Shown here one piece after another: positions 58,515-64,000 of a stretch of DNA of 64,000 nt. Each line of letters starts with the position of its first letter. Within the stretch, counting starts at the first letter, position 1. The notes below the pieces were generated by a model. It did no database searches. It worked only from the letters and a program-made list of their open reading frames with translations, and was not told where the DNA came from. Source of the stretch: Paragorgia papillata (taxonomy: Eukaryota; Cnidaria; Anthozoa; Scleralcyonacea; Coralliidae); NCBI GenBank assembly GCA_035771165.1, contig JAWNZC010000468.1, positions 1,121,001 through 1,185,000 of the forward strand. Direction: 5' to 3'. A program made the translations under genes and the position numbers.

Positions 58515-58735
58515 TATATATATATAACCAGTCCACTTCAAATTCAAAAACTATAGTTTTTCAAACTTTAGTTTTGGAAACTATAGTTTTGGAAAAAACC
58601 CTGTAGTTTTTAAACAATAGTGTTGTTCCAAAATACTACAAAGATAACTATAGTTGTAAAAACTATAGTTTTAAGAACAATAGTTGTGGGAACTATAGTT
58701 TTAAGAACAAGTTATAAAAACTATAGTGGTTTTGA
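58515..58735. repeat. AACTATAGTTTT palindrome array
   Basis: About ten units of (A)AACTATAGTTTT separated by short GGAA, AAGAACAA and similar spacers. It starts after GGTTATATATATATAACC. Similar in design to the TCCTATAGGA arrays. Confidence 0.8.
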
Positions 58736-58926
58736 AATATGACTGGTGTTGTTAGTTTTGGCTAAACTCCAAATAATGTAATATTTAATAAAAAAATTTA
58801 ATAACATAAAATATTAAAAATAATATTAGCAATAAAAAATGAACCATGTATAATAAATATGCTTTTGACAACTTTCAACTAACAGAACTAGAAAAAATTT
58901 ACCTAATTTTCATTGTCATTATTCTT

Positions 58927-58995
58927 GTTAATTTGTTTTCACAAAGGCTCACTCGCTCGTTTCACTCGCTCGTTCGCTTTGTGAAAACAATTAAC
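58927..58995. repeat. Hairpin with CTCGCTCG loop
   Basis: Arms GTTAATTTGTTTTCACAAAG and CTTTGTGAAAACAATTAAC pair across a loop of CACTCGCTCG-type repeats. The loop resembles that of the foldback at 2484-2640. Confidence 0.7.
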
Positions 58996-59392
58996 GCGTG
59001 CGTAAATACCATACGCCAGCACTTTCCATGAAGAAATCACTATATTCTGTGTCTGGCAAGATATTTTCTAAATAATATCAGACCAGATATCAGATAAATT
59101 GTTTTTGATATTTTAGCATTACTTGTGAGGAATTTGATAAATTACAGTCACGTACTCAATAGAATACCGTAACCATTTATTCCTTAAAGACAAAAATTTC
59201 AGCATGGCCTTCAAACTCAGAAAATCCTTGCATGGGCAAGGATTGTCACAGGTAAACAACTCCTTCCATAATGCCCGCAGACAAAATGGCACCAACAACT
59301 GTTTTTCTCTGTATTTTCAACCAGAAACTATTGTTAGGACCCCCATTTTTAAGTAATTCAAGTATTCCACTTAGATAGAGCTCAGCGGGCAA

Positions 59393-59850
59393 AATGACGT
59401 CGATTTAACGTTGAAACGACGTCACTTTCAGACGTTCGATAGACGTTGAAAGAAGGTTGAAAATACAAATTGGATCGACGTCACTTTCACGACGTCGAAA
59501 CGACATTTATTCAACGTCTACCGTTTAACGTTGAAACGACGTCACTTTCAGACGTTGGATAGACGTTGAAAAAAGGTGGAAAATGCAAATTGGATCGACG
59601 TCACTTTCACGACGTCGAAACGACGTTAAAAAACGATGTTAATTCAACGTCTATCGTTTAACGTTGAAAACGAACGTCACTTTCAGACGTTGGATAGGCG
59701 TTGAAAAAAGGTTGAAAATGCAAATTGGATCGACGTCACTTTCACGACGTCGAAACGACGTTAAAAAACGACGTTAATTCAACGTTGAAAAGCCGTCACT
59801 CTCAGACGTTGGATCGACGTTGAAAAAAGGTTGAAAATGCAAATTGAATC
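59393..59850. repeat. Tandem array of about 120-133-bp units rich in ACGT palindromes
   Basis: Units start at 59404, 59524, 59657 and about 59779. Each contains TTTAACGTTGAAACGACGTC, CAGACGTTGGATAGACGTTG, AAATGCAAATTGGATCGACG and TCACGACGTCGAAACGACGT. The last unit is shortened. Confidence 0.9.
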
Positions 59851-60038
59851 ATATATACAATGGTACACAGTATATCCGAATAATACACAGAAAAGAAGAT
59901 ATTTCCACCAATAATAAGTTGTTTTTTAATTAATATATTATGTAAATAAAACTGATGATATATAGTAATTAGTATTAAGTTGAACGAGCCAAATATTAAA
60001 TTGTCTTTCAAAAATAATTTTATGCCGAAATTATTAGA

Positions 60039-60052
60039 CTATATATATAGGC
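60039..60052 (+). promoter_or_regulatory. TATA-box candidate upstream of the orphan gene
   Basis: ACTATATATATAGG lies about 140 bp upstream of the ATG at 60192. The stretch between becomes GC-richer (GGTCGG, CCGGAAGCGCGGGCG) as in an animal 5' UTR. Confidence 0.45.
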
Positions 60053-60191
60053 CTGGGTTTGAGTCATAGAAATAAAAGACATAGAATGCTTGCTTCCACG
60101 GTGGTCGGTTGCTATGCGTTTTGCTCCCGGAAGCGCGGGCGCACATCTAGGAAGCGGTTTTCTCCTTGAGGTATTTTCCCTCCAAAACAAC

Positions 60192-60921
60192 ATGGCGGAA
60201 GCTAGTGATATTTTGTCTCGACTAGCTGATATCAAACTGGGCTCATCTGCCGATGATACGGAGAGATCCGAACATTTTTGGAATAAAGCTTCGGTAGAGA
60301 TGAAGTTCGGTGTGGAGAGGACTATGGTTGGATGCAGTTTAGGAACTGCAAAAAGTAAGCCAAAACTACGGAATGCGGGGATCTCGAGATCCAATATTAG
60401 AAGAGCGCGCCTCAAACAGTTTGAGCTTACTGGACCCCTGATAGATGGCTACCTCCAGGAAATAGGTAAAAGCATCTTCTCAAAAACTCGGGAGATCCAG
60501 AAATACTGGACTGATGCCGCCAATCAGATTGTTCGTGCTCGTACGGGATATTGCGCCATGTTTTCAATGTTGCTGTTGGTTATGGCGGACCTTAAAGAGC
60601 GACAAAGCCAACATGTCTGTCGCAATAGAATCGTTCACAAATGCTTCGAAAGTGTTCTCCCCGGTGAGGTTTTTTGGGACGAACTTTTTGAAGAAAAGGC
60701 ACTTTGATAAGGTCAAGGAAAATGGAAGGAATGTACTGAAATATTCCGGAAGAGCAGCTGTTGTTGTTGGCAAGTCGACTCCATTGCTATTCGAGTACAA
60801 CATGAAGCAACAGAAGCTCACCACTACGTTTTATGTTCAGAGGTATGACAAAGATGATTTTTCATTGGATTTGCGTCTTCACGGCTCTTATAAACCAAGC
60901 TACAGAATAAATTACCCTTAG
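60192..60921 (+). pseudogene. Intronless orphan gene of about 243 codons, one frameshift
   Basis: The start sits in a strong context (CAACATGGCGG) and encodes MAEASDILSRLAD. The frame continues through KSKPKLRNAGISRSNIRRAR, GPLIDGYLQEIGKSIF and RTGYCAMFSMLLLVMADLK (a short hydrophobic stretch near residue 125-135). Near 60600 the open reading passes to the next frame (SVAIESFTNASKVFSPV, then RAAVVVGKSTPLLFEYNM) and ends with a stop after PSYRINYP. Both parts look coding, so a single-base indel is likely. I recognise no domain. With no introns, it might be a retrogene, a mobile-element or viral gene, or a lineage-specific gene. An alternative upstream start at 60090 in the same frame is less likely because it lies in the GC-rich leader. 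Confidence 0.5.
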
Positions 60922-61010
60922 TCATTTTATATTATATAATCAGTGCACATATTGCACTGATAATTATAATATAACAAAACTAATTTAACTAAACTGCACT
61001 ATATTGCTTT

Positions 61011-61158
61011 AAGGGGGTGTTTACCTGAGGCCAGCCCAAGTTAAAGTTGAACTGAGTGTGCCATCAGGTGCAGGATTTGCATGTAGATGGTTTATTTATC
61101 ATATATATGCCTGATTGGAGATTCAGTTGAAACTGAGCCCTCATGTAAACACCCCTTT
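61011..61158. mobile_element. About 148-bp MITE
   Basis: The ends AAGGGGGTGTTTACCTGAGG and CCTCATGTAAACACCCCTTT are inverted copies with one internal mismatch. AAGTTGAACTGAG and CAGTTGAAACTGAG extend the similarity inward. A TSD is not clear. Confidence 0.7.
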
Positions 61159-61159
61159 T

Positions 61160-62930
61160 TATATCCTGAGATTGAATTACCAAGTAAGCCTAAGTGTGCA
61201 ACAGCATGTTTCTTTTTCATTGTAATGTGCTCAAGTTTTATTCCACAAGTTGCTTTGATATCTCAAATCATTTAAATATGCATCCAGCCTCATTTAATGT
61301 CAGCAGGTACTGCAGCAGCATTATGAGTTATGTTAATCACATCTCAATTTAACATAATATTATTCACCCCTTAGTAAAGTGTTTAGAATGTTATTCTGGC
61401 TAACCCCAGATAATTTTACCCAACCGAGGGAAAATACTTGGCCGGTTTGGGGATATAAGGGTTAAATAAGTCAAACACAATTCCTGAAAGATTTCAAAGT
61501 ATCTTTCAGCAAAATTTCTGATCATATTTTAATGAAAACAGAAAATAAATGCTATTCACAAATGGCTGGCATAGCCTTCATAGCCATAGATAAAATAATA
61601 TTAAATTAGTGGGCACTTACACGGCGTCACAAATCAGCCAAATTCCTCCCATCGGCCTTGAATGCGCGCCGACTTTTAGGGTACTTGGTGTCAGCGGCTT
61701 ATCGCAAAAAATGTCGCCAATGAAGTCGCTCGTAAATGCTCTTTAGCATGGAAGTATAAGTTATTTATGAAACTTTTGTAGCTGGAAATGCAACTTATAA
61801 ATAAAATATTAAACGTTTTTTCCCTCTGAGCTGCAATTGAGCGTTTTCTCACCATATTTCCCTTTGATATTGCACATTTTATGTTACGAGTATTACGTCA
61901 GTATTCGATTTTAACGGGCGAACTAAAAGACGGATGACAACGTTAGTTGTCGATATTTTTAGCGAAATACTGTCGCATTTATCTCCCTTTTGTCGATTGC
62001 AAATATAGGAGCTGTGCCAAGAGAAATAGCCAATGTTGTGATTTTTTACAGTTTTCTCGCCAATGAACGTGCAAAAGATGAAGGCTTTAGGGCAAACACA
62101 AATTTTGTGTAAGCCAAAATGAGTGCAAAGTTTTTAACTACTGAATTATTCATGTTGAATGAAACGTTGTCAAGGGAAACGTCGCTTTTAAATACGTATA
62201 CGTATTTTTGTTGTACATGTTGGTGTCCGCCATCTTGAAAATTGCCTTGTACTTCCGCGGCGGTAGTCTTCGTCAAATGAGCATGAAATGTTCGAAGAAC
62301 GATTATCATCGTGGAAAATGTGATATAAAATCTCCCAAAGACAGAGTTCTTAAAGTATTGACGAAAATGAGTGGTTTGCCTGAAGAAGAAAGAGCTAAAG
62401 ACGTGTCATAGAAATGAATTTGTGAATATTAGCTTGACCAACGTAATAGCGGGAAGAAACCTTTAGCTTTGCCAAATCCATCTATCCCGCGAAGTAGAAA
62501 AATATTCCATTTCGATAACTGCCGAAGCTCAAAGACAAGCGCGTACAAATATATAATTATATAGTGTTGTTTGAACTTTGGTATATACTCTAAGGAAAAT
62601 TGACTGAAATTCTCCAGAACAACTTTATTATGTAGTTTTAAAATACGTTGCTAATAATTTGTTATCAGTGAGTTACATATGTCTTAACTTATGTGACGAA
62701 AACGAAACGTTTGCAGTAAGTCAAAATATATCCAGTTCCACATGTGTACCTTTAAAGATTAAATGAAATAAATGCTTAACATATTTGAATTGAATTTTGA
62801 AACATGTACCCTGTGAACTTTGGAATTTATTTCACAAATTTTACAATTATGTACATAAATTTTACAATAGAATTTACCCTCCTCCCTCCCTGTAATAAAA
62901 AAAAGATTCTCAATATAAAAAGACATGGTA
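61160..62930. other. No supported gene
   Basis: AT-rich. A GC-richer patch at 62215-62300 has ATGGCGGACACC on the minus strand (a strong start context), but the frame closes after about 27 codons. A small plus frame 62280-62411 (MKCSKNDYHRGKCDIKS) is unrecognised. TGGCTAACCCCAGATAATTT and similar strings near 61400 look like repeat remnants. Confidence 0.35.
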
Positions 62931-62935
62931 TAGAC

Positions 62936-63064
62936 ATACCATCCAATGTGTGCTGGGGGTGTAAGTGGGTCTGTTTCAGCTGCCATGTCAAGCAACAGTA
63001 ACCCTGGACTCAAGGGAAGTGGATGTTGGAATTCATTTGGGCTCATTGTGATTAGTTCTTTCAT
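62936..63064 (-). other. Candidate exon, unrecognised
   Basis: A minus-strand open stretch encodes MSPNEFQHPLPLSPGLLLLD and AAETDPLTPPAHIGW, followed by GGATG|GTATGT, a plausible donor. The Pro/Leu-rich composition is not simple repeat. No acceptor or partner exon could be assigned. Confidence 0.25.
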
Positions 63065-63112
63065 TTACTATTTCTGTTGGACAAATTTTTCTTTCCTTCC
63101 CCCCTCTCCATG

Positions 63113-63132
63113 CACACACACACACACACACA
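63113..63132. repeat. Short (CA)n run
   Basis: About ten CA units in AT-rich sequence. The segment from here to 63766 holds no supported gene; the frame 63538-63951 is mostly the CT tract. Confidence 0.85.
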
Positions 63133-63766
63133 TGGATGTACATCCTCGTATAAACAAATTGTACCTGTATATACAAGCACAATGCTATTAATAGCAACTA
63201 CTAGAATTTGTATTTTGCCCAGAATAAACTCACCATGTAATTATAGGAATTATACAGGAAAAATTAGGGTACAATACTACAATTATAACACTTGTGTTTT
63301 GCTTCCAATTTCAAACATGTACAGTTTAATACCCAAAAATATTATAGTTAAAGACCTGTACAGTTGCCTATAAAGTATTATAATTCAGTATAGTGTATGA
63401 ATACCCCAAATCAAAACAACCAATAATTTTTGAATGATTATTTTGAGTACTGAGCTATTATTGTCTTGCTCAAAGTGGACTGTTCTTTAGAGATTCAATA
63501 TATAGTGACATTTTACAGTGAAGGAGCTTATTAAAGCATGGTTTTGGATATAGCCTTAAGAGCAGACAGCATAGTTGCTCAGCTGAAAGGCACAATCATG
63601 GACAACACATTGGATCCACAAACAATACATCTGCAAGACCATATGATCAAACCGATATTCCTCTGGGTCTTACATCTATATGGAAACAATGTTTTAATAC
63701 AGTGTTGTATTAAAAGTATAATACATTATTGCACTATTTGGAGTAAACTGGGCCACTGGGGTTGTT

Positions 63767-64000
63767 TCTCTCTCTCTATCTCTCTCTCTATTTCTCTCTC
63801 TCTCTCTCTCTCTCTCTCCCCTCTCCCTCTCCCTCTCCCTCTCCCTCCCCTCTCCTCTCCCTCTCCCTCTCCCTCCCGCCCTCTCCCTCTCCCTCTCCCT
63901 CTCCCTCTCCCTCCCTCTCTCTCCCTCTCTTCTCTCTCTCTCTCTTTCTAGTTCTCTCTCTCTCTCTCTCTCTCTTTCTAGTTCTCTCTCTCTCTCTTTC
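63767..64000. repeat. (CT)n / (CCCTCT)n microsatellite at the window end
   Basis: CT-rich tract with a CCCTCTC hexamer phase in the middle and TTTCTAGTTC interruptions at 63947-63955 and 63975-63983. It continues to the last base of the window. Confidence 0.95.

Overview
This window is eukaryotic, AT-rich and dominated by transposable elements. There are GT-AG introns, BEL/Pao, Penelope-like and CR1/L2-like retroelements, hAT and THAP-type DNA transposons, a Polinton/adintovirus-like remnant and many microsatellites. Together with P2X7-ballast-type and G2E3/HECT-type genes, this suggests a cnidarian or a similar marine invertebrate. That assignment is an inference from gene families; no rRNA or other species marker is present. 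Nearly every gene is a mobile-element gene or a decayed copy, and only a few short stretches could be host exons.

Layout. 1-4.5 kb: sparse sequence with a duplicated hairpin block, an RTE-type non-LTR 3' end and two MITEs. 4.5-10 kb: a decayed Polinton/adintovirus-like block. On the minus strand lie protein-primed PolB, a small basic protein, a packaging ATPase and a Bcl-2-like fragment, with a plus-strand RING-like fragment between the last two. 11.6-12.7 kb: a broken integrase-core gene. 14.7-41.7 kb: best read as one old two-gene DNA transposon. It has about 200-bp inverted ends, a plus-strand P2X7-ballast-domain gene at the left and a minus-strand multi-exon THAP/DDE transposase from the right; the two genes converge. 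Its sequence is now spread over 27 kb by nested insertions: a 1.34-kb hAT MITE with perfect 8-bp TSDs (16.06-17.40 kb); a 14.4-kb block with perfect CCCTTACG... terminal repeats splitting one transposase exon (19.225-33.653 kb); and a Penelope/CR1 composite in an intron (35.3-40.0 kb). The 14.4-kb block itself holds an autonomous hAT (22.25-26.03 kb), a Penelope fragment (21.0-21.7 kb) and a young BEL/Pao element with LTRs that read as identical (27.34-33.22 kb).

41.8-48.2 kb: a minus-strand UBX-like plus HECT gene, with repeats in its large intron and a CR1-like element (48.2-51.2 kb) against its 5' side. 51.2-54.6 kb: minisatellites and two 5' exons of an integrase-type gene. 54.6-58.5 kb: a very long (GA)n tract, a decayed ZMYM1-like hAT and a minus-strand hammerhead-bearing Penelope end. 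58.5-64 kb: palindromic and tandem arrays, an intronless orphan gene with a TATA box (60.04-60.92 kb), a small MITE and a terminal CT tract.

Most promising observations: the P2X7 + THAP-DDE two-gene transposon; hammerhead ribozyme cores at Penelope ends; a RING-like and Bcl-2-like pair beside Polinton genes; several unrelated arrays built from short perfect palindromes; and the orphan gene at 60 kb. All calls are by eye from the sequence, with no database search.
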